DNA of 64,000 bases from positions 11,222,001 to 11,286,000 of the forward strand of contig JASJZC010000007.1 of the NCBI GenBank assembly GCA_037178855.1, in the 5' to 3' direction. Position 1 is the first letter of the stretch. Every line of letters starts with the position of its first letter. The stretch comes from Oscheius sp. JU75 (Eukaryota; Nematoda; Chromadorea; Rhabditida; Rhabditidae). This document shows, one piece after another, positions 21,351-34,212 of this stretch. The position numbers and the translations under genes are program-made. The notes under the pieces were generated by a model that saw nothing but the letters and a program-made list of their open reading frames with translations, had not been told where the DNA came from and did not search any database.

Positions 21351-24300
21351 CTACATTCTGAACCCATAGGCTTCCACGAACTGAATAATGAAGTCCTCCT
21401 TCTCGCCAGCAAGCGGCTCGTTGTCAAACGTGTCGCATTTCTGGGAACGACCGTGGTTGAGGTCAGCTGAAAACGAAGGTTTTGGTCTAGCCTTCGCATA
21501 ACAACTTACCATCCAGCCAAAGACCATAATGGCCACCACCTGCACCTATCGAGAGCGAGTCCTTGCTAGAATTGACGAAAAATTGGTTCTCGCCAGTCCA
21601 ATTATATTGACGCAGTTCACGAGTGTGGGGAACAACACCCGTAAACCTCCACAAAAGGCACGAATCTCCGGTTCCGGTGTAGTGATCGGATGGCCGAATG
21701 GCACCGCTAACGACGGCTCCAAAGACGTGCTCCTTCGTGTCTCGAATGATCAGAAGTACTGGCGAGAGATCTTCGTCGAATTCTACCATTTTTCTGGAAA
21801 AAAGATGAATGTTTTCCCTGCCTGGATGATTGTTTATACCTGTAGAGAGTAGCCAAACTGAATCCGTGTTTTTCAGAGTTGTAAATATTAACCCAGGGGT
21901 AGCCTTCGGCACGTGGCGGCAAAATTTCCATGATCTGAAAAAACATGAGCTAATTATGGCTTTTTATTCGCAACTTTTCTAATAATCTTGCAGCTTAATC
22001 TGTTTTTCCTAGGATGTGCCAAATGTTTCCCATTAGCATGGAGTGTCAAGTATCTTTCGCAGGATGGTTTGCTATTTTCAGTGTGAATATGACACTAAAC
22101 GGATCTGACGAGTGGGATAAGCTGTTTTCCGGTCCCCGTGGGAAGTGGCTAGGGAGTTCCAGTAGCTCATTAACCAGAAAAGTCTTAGTATTTCAATCAC
22201 AGTTTACGTCACGTGCCAAGGCAACACAACATTCTTTCTGTTTTTAGATCAAAACGCTAATGAAGTTGAAGGACAAAGCTTGAGTTCGTGGAAAGCTTTG
22301 ACCAATAAGACTGAAAGATTCCTGTCCTGTGGCTAGGACCCGAAATTTCCACCAAAACATTTAGCCCAACCACAATGGACTACTATGGCAAATATTTTGT
22401 GCAGGCACGCTTCACAATGTGCTTGTCTGTTTACGGCAGCACTAAGGCAAATAATTACTGAAGGGCTCATACCTGTCGGATCATTAACTCGTCGAGGATT
22501 TGGGAAGAGGAGGCTCCTTCGGGGATCGGGAGCTCCAGTTGGTCGATGTCGTCCAGTGAGAGTCGTCGACACATTTCCGATACCGTTACAAGTTCCCATT
22601 CTCTGTTCAGCAAGGAGGATCCGAAGAGTGGGGCAGACTTCTCGTCGCCTGAAAAATACATGTATTACTATGGCTCTAAAGTTTGTTGGCCTCTGCTCAC
22701 TCTGTGAGTTTTTGGCAGATCAACTGCCTAATTTGAGGACATTCTAGCACGCGAGACTTCCGCTAAGATATACTGGCTCGCGCTCACTTCCAGCGCATAA
22801 TGGGTCTTGATAGACCATAAAGGAGACAAACACCCTTTAAAAAGCCTTTCAAAACGGATAGAAACAAGTACTCGAACCCGTTAAGTACGAACCGCGAAAG
22901 ATGTCAATTTCGTGGTCGATGACCTCGCCTATGGTTGAAACCATTTGACTTAGACGTCGCTGACTGATTTGTCGAGCTTTGCCGAGAGGGACCGAGAGAC
23001 GTCGGACAGAAGCACCCAAATTCTTCAAGCCGTCGTCGGATGAGGCCTGGCTGACTGTAGAGGCCAGTGAGGTGGTGGAGGTTTGAACTTTGTTAATCAG
23101 TCCGCTCAGCATCTCGGGGGGAAGGGTGTGGATGCGAGAAGCTGAGCTGAATCTAGAAACTGCCAAAGGCACAATGCCACAGAAGAGGGCGGAGCCGTCG
23201 CTACGCATAAAAACATCCAATGGGAAATGCTCTATATGAGCTAGAGTAACAACGTTATGACTTGATATGCGCCAGAATGGGCGAAATTCTTCAACGAGTC
23301 TCTAGCAAGCAAGCTAATATTGGGAGCAATAGAGGCATTAAATTAGTTACGCGCTGTTTATACGGAGCAACAAGAAGGAAGTGCAGTGACCAATTGTTAC
23401 CTAGCTGAATATATTAGCTACATTTGCGAATAACTGGAAAGCGATGTTCAAATCTTGCATGAGATGTTGCATGAGTCCCGGCCGTTAGATTGCAATTAAA
23501 ATTAGACCAAAAACCAATCTCTCGCAATACTTACCGGGGATTATGAACTGCTGGTTAGGATACAAGGACTGCGAGCGCTGTCTCTGCATCAGCTGTTTCT
23601 TTTTCTGTAGACGGTTTTGCGCAAACATCAGAGGTCGCTGGAAAAGCTTGGCTACGTCCACTGTTGGAGTAGCAGGCGTTTCCACCATTGGAGTCTCTAG
23701 AATGTCAATCGGCTCAGCGGATTCTTTCCTTATAATAAGCGGCTGTCCCCATCGCAAGTCTTCCAACGATTGTCGAGCCGGTGTTCCGAGACCCGAGTCA
23801 CTGGACGATACAGGTGATCGACTGCCATTGCTTCCAGCACGAGAAGAACTGGCAGACGTTTTGCGTGGGGTTGAAGAGTAAAACTGTTGATGAATGCCTT
23901 CCAAAGGGTCTGATGTAGATGGAGCCGTCTCGTCTCTTACGGAATTACGTCTCTGCTCCTCGCAATCATGCATCAGTTGCTTAACATCATAGGAAGTCAG
24001 ATAATTTGGAACACTGCGTCTCGGCTCTCCATGATGGGACGGAAGTGCTGTGGAGCTGCGCGGTCTAGTCTGCGGAAGGAGCTCGTTTGGAGATTTCAGA
24101 GTCGAACTGCGGGGTCTACCCTTGGCAATAGGTGCGGGATGCTCAGTAGATGTACCTGATCCCATAGTATATCTATAACAGATGCCTTTCGTTTTCGAAT
24201 CGAGAGTAAAGTGAGAAGAGAAAAGATTGAGGCTTATTACGAAAAGATGGATTGAATTATTGCACAAGGAACAGGAGGCAAAAGGGCAAGCCCTAAGGGT

Positions 24301-27300
24301 ACGGAAGTTGCAGTTCTGAATGTCTGCCCGACAGGTCTGGATGTTTTTGAGGCAGAATAGTTATCTATAGTCGGGGTCAGAGGCTTAACCATAAGCCGGC
24401 AAGATTCAACCCCCTCACATGACAGGTTGATAAGAGGTTTTAATAAAAATTGTACAGCAATGTTGCCAAACAGTAGATTACAATATATATGGCAGGAAGA
24501 ACTCCGCCCTCAAAATTAATATGATAATCTCGTGAGAACCACCCAACTGATAGTACCGCACCATATGGGACAATTTCAACGATCCGGCGGGGATTTTCGA
24601 GCCCGCGGGATTTATAAAGTTCAGATGGCCAAACAATGAAAACCCGAGCTGGTGTGATTTGCTATTATCTGCTGGTCTTTAATGAAACAACACGATCGCG
24701 AGACTTATTGTACTTATAGAGCTCAAGTTACGTTACTGTAATGCACTTTTGTTTACGAAACAGTCGCAGGAAATATCAGAGATTTCGTAATATGGGCAGA
24801 AGAATTGGTTTGGTTTCCGGGGAAATGGAGCACTGAATGCGATAAGTTATCAGTAAAGAGCTTAAGAATAACATATTAGCTACTTTCGGGTTGGCTCTCC
24901 AAAATACCAGAAAAAATAGTCTTGGATAGGTAGCAAAAGATCATCGAATCGAAAGTAATCGCTCAGCGGGCAGGAATTTTTCGCAGCGACCATTAAAAGG
25001 CTGAGCGATGTCTGAACAGACGATTCACAAATGTAAACTTTCGCGCGGACTGGGGGCAGTAGTCGAAGCCACACACGCGACTGTCGTATACACAACTTAT
25101 TGAAAGATGTGGACAATTCATCTTGGCACATGACTTTGAGTACGACGGACCCAAGAGGACCTCTGCACTCTGGAAGAGAAACAAACAAGAACCAGCCGCA
25201 TCTGCAAGACAGACAAAGTGGTTTGTCCTTATTGGAAAAGATGACCTACTATGCAACCGATAGTAATGTTTTCTGCCTAAAACTGATCGCCTTAAGGAGA
25301 AGAGAAAATAAGATTGGACCGCAGATAACGGCGGTCTGAAAATGTTCTTGGTGAACCCTTTTTTCGGGCGCTGTGGTTTGTGTAATGTCGTTAATAGGCG
25401 ATGAGACAATCGGTATTCTTCAAGCTTCAAAGACTTTTGACAGAAACATGCTTGATCTGACGCAACCAAAGTTTAGGTCAAAGAGAGGTGAGTGAACTGC
25501 GGCACAGATCAGTTTTCGGGAAGCGGCAAAATTGAACTATTGGAGGAAATGTTTTGTGCCAGTTTTGCAAAAGAGAAGGATAATGACTCTGTGTTCATTT
25601 ACAGGAACATGTGATCTATAAATGACACTTAATTGCCTGCTGCCAAATTTGGAACGAAAACAAGGTGTGTCATTAAGTAGAATAGGAAAATGTTCTCACG
25701 AATAGAATCCCGAACAATGAAACTGATAGGAATTGCGCGACTTCAGAAGATAAGATAACATGAGAAGAGTCTGGTCAATAAAAGATCGGCAAAAGGAGGT
25801 GCGCAACAAAAATTTCGGATCTCACACCCGGGCAAACCGGGTTTGTCTAAAAGAAGGTTAAGGAAACGACCGATGCAGATTACAGAACGGCTGATTCATG
25901 CACGATTATATAGCATCTGGAACCTTATCAAAAAATATGACGTGACCAACTAGGAAAAGATAATCAACAGAAACTTTAGTCCTGAAATATTTCGAGACGG
26001 CAGGCCATTTTCGAAGAAACATGACGTAACTGTGATCGGAACAAGATCTTGTTCACACGGCGAGAAGAGTCTAAACTCCAGTCGGAAACACTGAACTTTT
26101 TTAGATGATGACTTGACACGCTAAAAGATTGATGCAAGGAAAACAAGGCGCATTGTTCTCGTGAATTCTAGACTGTGTCCTATTATCTGAGGCGAAGCCG
26201 GTTTGGACCGAGGCGAACGGCGCGCATAAAATCATATGCGACGAGGGTCATTGGGAGGCCTTCGATAATCCACATCAGACTTATGAACACACATATATCC
26301 GATACTATTGCACAACAAACGCTCGTCATTTGTTGACGGGAATCTTCTATTACGGTCTCGGGATCAAAATAGTACTGAGTGGTGGACTGGTAGGAAAGAG
26401 AGAAGAGTGTTGGTGCGTTGCCTAATTTATGTCCGTCTTAAAGACGAGTTTTATATTGAAAAAATTGGCGCAAGAAACTTATGAAATCTGTACACTTACT
26501 TGAGTAAAGTCATAACCCGCATTTCAGCAAAGCTGATAAGGAATGAGTGGAATAGGGAGAGATCAAATGGAATTCAACATCCGGTCGCAGTGTTCGAACG
26601 CTTGTTTACAAGCCATTCTCGCCATGCAGTAGCACGAGCCAGTTATTCCGGTACAATTTGACCAGTGACCCTCACGCTATCATTTTTCCTACCGTGCCGA
26701 ACAAGTCATGTGCAAAAAAAACCAACCGGTCAGGCTCTCATCGGCTGACGAATCCAGGATGATGAAGCCGCGGTCCTGCTTGAGGGACTCTTGAGGCTGA
26801 GGGGGCTGCGCGTCTTCGGAAGCTGCCGTGTCCTGAAATTTGCTCGCGTTTTAAACAAAACAAGCATAACCGAGATTTTTTGTTAGACCGCTTAACGATC
26901 CGAACCCAGGTCGCTCGGGCCTTAGCAGTACACCAACTTTGAAAGGCTCTATACTGATAGAGAGCCGACTCGCGTTTCAGAGAATAGAGTTGAGTTTTTC
27001 AGATCTAACTATTTTTTTAGTATGTTGCTATCATTCTTTACAAAAATGTAAACTTTCGCTAGTTGCAACACACATCCAACAGCTAATAGTGGATTGGTAT
27101 GATCGCGATCTAGATTAGCCATGCCGTAAACTCAAAGAACCAAAATAACAGAAACTAACCAATCCGTATTTTTCCGGTGACCACTGAAGGAGAAAGTGGT
27201 AGATGTTATCTGCCTTGTTGCGGGGAACAGCAAACCTGGAAACCGAAGGCGAAGTCCCAATTCGTGACAACAACCTTACCAGAATTCTCTTTTCAACTTG

Positions 27301-30300
27301 TTTCCAAAGGCTACTTCCTCGTCGTATGAGCTCACAGAAGTACTAGCGGCTGGGGATGATCCTGAACAGTTCCTATTTTTTTAAAATGTAGTAAAAATGC
27401 ATTGTATTTACAAAAAAAAACGAAATAATTTGTGCAAAAGGCATGAAGCTAATGTCCCCCAGGTTGTGGGAGGTCAAAATCAATACGATGTCGAGATGTA
27501 CTGAAGCTCGGTTGAGCGGGGGCAAACAATGCGTTTACCCATAAAATGGACTTCCAAACAGTTATTTTTACAATAAAAATGAAGGAAAAACTCACTTTTT
27601 GGCTTTCTTTTCCTCGTAAGCCTTACAGCCATATAATAAGGCAAAACGGGTGAGGAAACCTCGGTGTCTGAAGAATTTGAGCGTCCGATTAGTTGGTCGA
27701 CGGGGGTGAATAGATCTGGCATTTCTTCTGTGGAAGTAGCACAGACGAACCTTCAAGTTTTTAGTCGCAAAACAAAAACTGTAGACTTACACTCCAGCCT
27801 TATGTCGGGCATCATCGCGGGCCTGTTGGGTTTTGAGTTTCAATCCTTCCAATGTGGCCAAAGACTGCTCACGTTTCAACTGGCTGGCACTTCTCTGCTC
27901 CTGAAATCAGAAATAAGGAGACGAAAGAGGAGATGGGCTGATACTAACCGTCATGATTAAAAGATGCTGACCCTGGGGGATAAAACTGTCGATGGAAACG
28001 CTATAATTGACGTAGCGTTTAGACGAGTGTGACTGTGCCACGGTCAATTTAGTCCACTAACTATCGGTGTACTGTTCACCGTGGTGTTCAGAACTTTGAT
28101 TTCTGGCTATTAACATAAAAAATAAACGCGTCACCTCCTCGTTTTGAATGCCTTCGTTTCACTCACTTCACTAATCAAGTTGTACGTCCGGCTTCGCCGT
28201 CGGAACGGCCGTCGGAAGCGCATATTGGCTCTCGAGCTAAAATGATGAGAACGCAATAAAATAAGATGCGATTTAATGTAATGCGGCAACCAAGAAAGTC
28301 GACTTCGAGAAGAAGAAGCGAAAGCAGGAACGGTCGTGGAAAAACACGACGGACTAGCAAGCAAATCTTATGAGGCCATTTTGAGAAAAACACTTTGCTT
28401 TTGACCAAAAGGAGGTCAGTAAACCACTAGGGGGGATTTGCACACCGGTTCTCTGAGGTTTAACTCAATCCGATTGATCTGAGCGCGTTTCTCAAGGTCA
28501 TTTGAACTATGCCCATCCATGGATCCAATAGTAAAAACAGGTCTGACCTCGATTGTGAACATTTCTTGCACTCCGTTGATGCCGTCGTTGACTAGATTGG
28601 TTCCAATGTCGACGACTTTACCAGGAACTGAGGCAACAACATCGGCGGCAGCCTTGGCTTGATTTCCAACCACTTTAACACTGGTCTCAAGTCCCGTTTG
28701 GAGAGTATCTATAGAGATAGAGTAAGTTTTATATATTAGACTCTCACCAGCGGCACTTTTAGTATGTGTCACCACTCCATGAGCAACAGTTTTAGTTCCC
28801 TGAACAGCAGTTTGAGCAACTCTTTCAGCACCCTGAGTCACAGAAGAATGTACAGATTTTGCTCTCTCACTGAACTGATCATGTTCAAAAGTAAGCAGAT
28901 TCTCACCTTAATGTCCTCCCAAGTTTACCAAATGATCGTCTGGCTGCATTTGGTGAAAAGCGGGAAATTCCCTGAGCTGGTGGAGCATCAAGTTCAGAGA
29001 ACGAACGAGGTCTCTCATCAGCTGCAGCCGCGGAGGGACTTCGGCTTCGAACAATTGAGGATCGCGATGCGCCTGAAGCGTTCAATGAAAAACTATTAAA
29101 GTCGCTTACTTTTGTGTTCTGTAATGTCGCTGACAGCCCTTTTGCGTTCTCCGTCGTCAGGCGACTCGTTTTCTGGTCCTCCACGAGCTTCTTCAGTTAT
29201 TGAGGAAGCTGAAGATCGCTGCCTAGTTTAGGGTTCGGTGAACTCGTTTCGAACTAAAACTGCAGTAGAAACATTGGTATGTCAACATACCTGTTCTTCA
29301 CTGGAAAAATCATCCGAATCTATGGGCTCACATTGAAAAGAAACCTTTTCTTGTTCTTCACTCTTCTTCTCCGGGCTTTTCACATACTCCGGATTGAAGA
29401 TTTCCCTCTTTTTGTCATCGCAATCACCCGTAAGGCCAGTAATCTCTTTATATACACTAACAGCTACAATTTCATTGACGCTGAAAGAAAAAGAGATAAG
29501 TGACCCGAGAAAGAGCTTACTTGGCTACCATTCCGTATAAATCTTGACCCTTTTCTTTGACTAAAGGATGTGTGACATCGGGATCAAACATGAGACAGTT
29601 TGGTGTAACCAGAAGAGTTCCAGAAACTGTTCCATCTGACTCGGTAACTTGTTTTACCTAGAAATTGTCTTTTTGAGGCATCTAATTGTAAAAGTACCTT
29701 GACTTTGAGAAAACGTTGCAAACAGTCGGAATCGGATTCGTCTGTCGAGCCCATTGGGACGCTACCAGCACGTGCGACGGCAGTTCGTTGTGCCGGTACA
29801 GCTCCACCGGGACCTTTTCGAATGCCGTCGGCTAAAAAGAAGAAAGCGATGAGCGAGAAATAGACAGAGAAGCGTCCAAAGCCACCGAGTTATTCGCAGT
29901 CTGGCCGCTTTTATTGTTTCCTATGGACACGGTGCCCGCTTAGAAATCGATGGAAACTCACACGAATGATTGGACGATTGATGTACCTTGGCGACGCCCT
30001 GATTCGCCTGTTCGAAGACGTCATCCGAGGAAGGTACAGGCACAACAATTTTTTGTCCCGGGAAGACCTGGAACGCAGGCAGGTTAACAAGCAGATCAAT
30101 CGACATTAGTTATTCATGCTAAAACGAACTTACCATACGAGAACTCATCCGATTTAACTTCATCAACTCGCCCACAGTGCAGTCATGTAGTGCTGCGATA
30201 CGCTCAAGCGTATCAGACCCGTTTACCGTATATTCCATCTGAAACTTCTTCATTAAAAAAACTAAACTGCAAAATGAAGCAAAAATGACTGTAGGACAGG

Positions 30301-32394
30301 AAACTAGTAGCTAAAAGTTTACATTTCTTAAAACTGACCAGGTCACATTGAAATTCCTGTATTAGATGTCAAATGAAGCTAGTCGTTATTATGCAAATAA
30401 TGGCATCCTCTAAGTACATGTACGCAACAGTTGTCTACAGTAGATAAATATTGTGTCAACATCATATAACATAAGAAATTTCCAACTTTTTATAGGAAGT
30501 GACTATTAAAAAAGGGAAGCAAAATGTTTTCATTTTTAAACGGCGCTTAAGTACAAGGGAAAGCAACTGGAAACGGTCTATCGATTGGCCCCGTACAGAT
30601 ACGAAAAACTGGCACATAGCTGTGTGCGCCAATTGGTCTTTTGCTTTATTATCGCAGCTCTGGACTGTTTTCCTAGCTTTCGTGGAAAGGGGAAGCTCTT
30701 TTGCAGTTCTGGAATTGTACACAGAGCATCCAGCCGTGTCGGTAAAGGAATGCAATTTTAGGGGATGGAACCTCCGGGCTGATTGGCTCAATTCAGCAGT
30801 TTTTTTTTTCGGGGCACGCAGTGTTCGGAAGTTCTCACAATCTATGTGCTTTAACTAATCTTCCTGGCTGATGAGCCACAATTTACTGTGCTGTATATAA
30901 ACTACGGATTGCCGAATTAGTTTTGACGGGTGGCGCGGAGGGTCGATACATTCTCCGAGAATGCAACTTGTTTTTGAAAGGGCCACAATGCGGTGCAACG
31001 CACACACATGACTTTCTGCCCCTCAAGGTTCGGTCACAAGAAGGCGCATCGTTGCCTAGATATATCACCAAGAGAAGACGTCACGGCACAATAATAACAT
31101 GATTGGAGTATGTCATTTCCTTTTTCCATATACAGGAAGTTGGAGATGTGATGGCAAAACTCGCAATATAAACAAACGTGGCAGATCATGTGTCTGGGGT
31201 CGGTTCAACTAGTTTAAACTTTGGACATCGTTGTTGCGTTCCATACGATCTTCTCTAGAGAATAATTATATTATCGCCTAAAAATTGGCTCCAATATCCG
31301 AGAGCATTTAATATGGCGCGCCGCTAGACCACCCAGATGGATAAAAAAAAGTGGAAGTGGCGACACACTGATGCTTTAGAAGACGCGAATCAATGCGAAA
31401 GCCCTTGGAAGAACATCGCCGTGAACTAACTTACGAAAAGAAGTAAAGAGCACGCGACCTGCACTCTTACCTTCCCTGTTTTTGACTTTACCACATTGGC
31501 ACGTTTCCGCGGCTTATGTCAGCTCCGATTTTTCTTCGAGACGATTCTCGAAAAGCTGCGATTAATCACGCCCAAATGCTCATAGAAGGAAATTATTCAC
31601 AACTTTGTGCTTCTTAGGTCCTAATGCGCCAAACTTATTCAAATGGTTGTTTAGACATGTGAGCTTGTTCTTTGCTCACTTGCTCCGACACATCTTCTCC
31701 ATGAAGATCATTGTGTTCTCAAGCTTGGCCTTGTTTCGCATGAATTCGTTAGTCACTGGCCTGGAACAATCTCACATTCTTACTTTCTTACAAAAAATGC
31801 TAGCCTCTGTAGCAAAGAACCAGAAACGAAGTAAATGGTGCGTAGAACTAGCGTACGGTAGCTAGGAGCCCTGGAATGGCTCCAGTAACCAAGAGATATG
31901 ATCCACATTCAACGCCCGTAATGTGCAATAGAGTCGTTCATTTAGGTTCGGCCTTACTGCTCCTCGTTCCCTCGACAATGAACTCGCATCCACTCTCTAT
32001 CCGAACACTTTTTGGGTAACAAGGCCGCCGCTCCGAAATCCATCCCTGGGGCGATGCAAATTAAAAGAAACAAGACTTCTTTGCGAGACAGATTACTGGA
32101 CTACCCGGCTTTCCGGGCGTCTTGTGCGTCATTTAATTAGAATTTCTGACGTGAGTAAGCATCCGTGTTGAGAATAGGCTTGCACTCGCGTGAGCCTTCC
32201 CGAAGAAGATTATGGTATACCTGTTATGATCGAGCCGGAACCCACTAGAGTCTAATATGCACTGTTACCTGAAAGGCTGGAAGAGCAGGTGCAGATTGTA
32301 TTTCTGGCGGATCTGAGGTTGACGAACGAAAGCGACTCGGCGACAAACTTCGAAGACTTCCGAAACGAAAACGACTAATCGTATCCGTTAGCAT
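21351..32394 (-). CDS. lmd-3: OXR1/NCOA7 homologue (LysM + GRAM + TLDc), LMD-3-like
   Basis: Oxidation-resistance family protein; TLDc proteins protect against oxidative stress and bind the V-ATPase. First exon 32269-32394 (MLTDTISRFRFGSLRSLSPS) ends in phase 0 and joins across a 2-kb intron to the LysM exon starting at 30238 (MEYTVNGSDTLERIAALHDC, RMVFPGQKIVVP). A GRAM-like stretch follows (TVSGTLLVTPNCLMFDP), a long disordered middle, the conserved EFWFAVPRNKADNIYHFLLQ, then a Ser-rich region. It ends with TLDc: EGYPWVNIYNSEKHGFSLAT, TGTGDSCLLWRF, NWTGENQFFVNSSKDSLSIG, GGHYGLWLDG, LNHGRSQKC; TAG at 21351. A second start at 24165 (MGSGTSTEHPAP) opens a short isoform. I could not join exon 26730 to 24178 in phase, so the long form may use an unseen exon in that intron of about 2.5 kb. 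Confidence 0.88.
24178..26729. other. Large intron / internal promoter region of OXR1-like gene
   Basis: Lies between the last LysM-side exon and the short-isoform start. It holds a SINE-like copy near 26900 at its edge and two overlapping Cys-containing minus-strand open frames (24880-25469), which I do not accept as exons. Probably carries the promoter of the short isoform. Confidence 0.35.
26880..26945 (-). mobile_element. SINE-like tRNA-derived copy
   Basis: Minus strand has an A-box-like TGGTGTACTGC, then CCGAGCGACCTGGGTTCGGATC, then AGCGGTCT. The copy at 40.3 kb shares both the tRNA-like core and the AGCGGTCT flank, so the two are members of one dispersed family. Confidence 0.5.
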
Positions 32395-34212
32395 TCTGAG
32401 AAGGGAACTGTCAACAGATTGAAACGAGGCTCAAAACAGTGAAACTTCAAAGGAACAGTATGAACCAGAAATGGTTTTTGATGCAAATGTGAAAGGGTGC
32501 TGAGCCGATACACATGAGGAGAGTGCCATCACATGGAATAAGACTGCCTTTTGTTGCACTGGTCTTCGCTCCGTATGCGTTCTCGGCGCTAGGGGCAAAA
32601 TTCGTTTTGGAATAGAGAGCTGAGTTCGAAAACCACACTGGGAACAAAAGATACGGGTTGAGAGCACAAAAGGCTTGATTTCATTTAAAACGGACTCAAC
32701 AATCTTTTAGCTCCCAAAAACGTTAACTAATAGAGTGACAGTGAATGAGCTAAGATTGAGATCTTCCAGTGCTCTCTCCGGGGAAGCCCTGAGCGACATG
32801 CTGTCTATCCAAGAAAGTGGTCGTCTTGAAAAGAATTACTGACTTCATACGCGAGAGCTTAAAAAAACCTAAATCTTGGATGTCAGTGTAGGCTCCTTGG
32901 AATAATCGTATTCAAAAGAATGCCCGGTGGTCCAGGAAAAAGGGATCTCCCCCTGTCACCAATGTAATACGAGAGGTAGTTTGGTCTTTTCTATGAAATC
33001 GGAGAGCACATGCAATCCCCCTCATTGAGCATTGGTGAATCTCTTTCCTAGAAGAAATGGGAGGGAAAATGAGAAAAGTCAAATTCATCAGGGAGGGAAT
33101 CGGCGGCGCCTGAGAACGACTTGTGGGAGACTGGGATCTGAGAAAATCACAGGAAAAGCAAAGCACCACCTGAATGGGCACTGATGATACACTACACACA
33201 TACGTTGCGTCTTGATTGTATGCAAGTCGGAGAGGCTTGCACAGACTAATTAGCCTTATCTCCTAGGTTTCCAGATGCGCTGTCAAGTGTTCGAAGAAGG
33301 CCACTGCGTGTCAGCACAAGTGGGAAATGAAGCTCATACTTGAGGATTTATTCACGATCAAGCTTGCTATATTCCCCAGCAAAACAAGTCATCGAGATGG
33401 ATCTGTGTTAAGCAGCATGACACAAAGTTTTTACTAAGGAAGCGAGCATGTTGGAGGCAGAGGCACTGATACCCTTTAAAAGCGGCATTTTTTATTTAGC
33501 AAAATCAGCTCGTTTGTTTCTAATCCTCCCCACGTGAGGCCATGAATAGATCCGGATTGCGAGTCTTCTCACTGACGTAAAAAGTGAGAACTCGTACATC
33601 AAAAACAGTAGATGTTGCAAGCTCTGTCAACAGATTCAAATGTCAATTGGTTTTGTATTACACTTGAAAAAACCAACGGTTTCTCCATAGTGATGTCCTC
33701 GAATGAGTCTCGACATCACGGATCATACCAGGAGCTGAAAGAAAATCAATTAGACAGGCTGAACAAAGCGCGAAGACGATCAAAACTTTGTCTTGTGGGA
33801 GAGATAAGCCGAACGCGGTCATTGAAAAGTACAGAGCAAACACTATCGCTGAAGGACAGGGGAAGAAATGGTCAAAGACACACGTGTCAATAAAAACCAG
33901 TTATTGCCACTTTTTACCCCTTAATCAAAGTTTGTCTTCAGCTTCAGCAAGGTCAATAGGCCACCTGGAGTTCCGTATTGCTGGTGCGATTTTCGCAGCT
34001 ATTTCCTTTCTTAAGCTGTTTGTCCAGCTCACAGAGATCGTAAATCCACACGGGAGTTATTGATAGTGTGGCCGAAAAGAGCTCTGTCCAGCGCTTCTTT
34101 TTAATAGGCAAACATAGCGGTGTTCGTGAGTTTGTTTGGAGTGTTGGCGCCTCAAGTGAAACTGGACACCTGGGGGCCATCCTTCGGTCAGTTGCCGCCA
34201 AGACAGTCCAGG
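32395..34212. other. Divergent intergenic region
   Basis: Separates the 5' ends of the OXR1-like gene (-) and the chitin-binding gene (+). Open frames up to 95 codons occur, but none is supported. Confidence 0.4.

Noticed and set aside
24880-25469. Nested Cys-rich gene in the OXR1-like intron
   Set aside because: Two overlapping frames contain spaced cysteines and an acceptor, but no signal peptide exon, no clear donor and no poly(A) signal could be joined.
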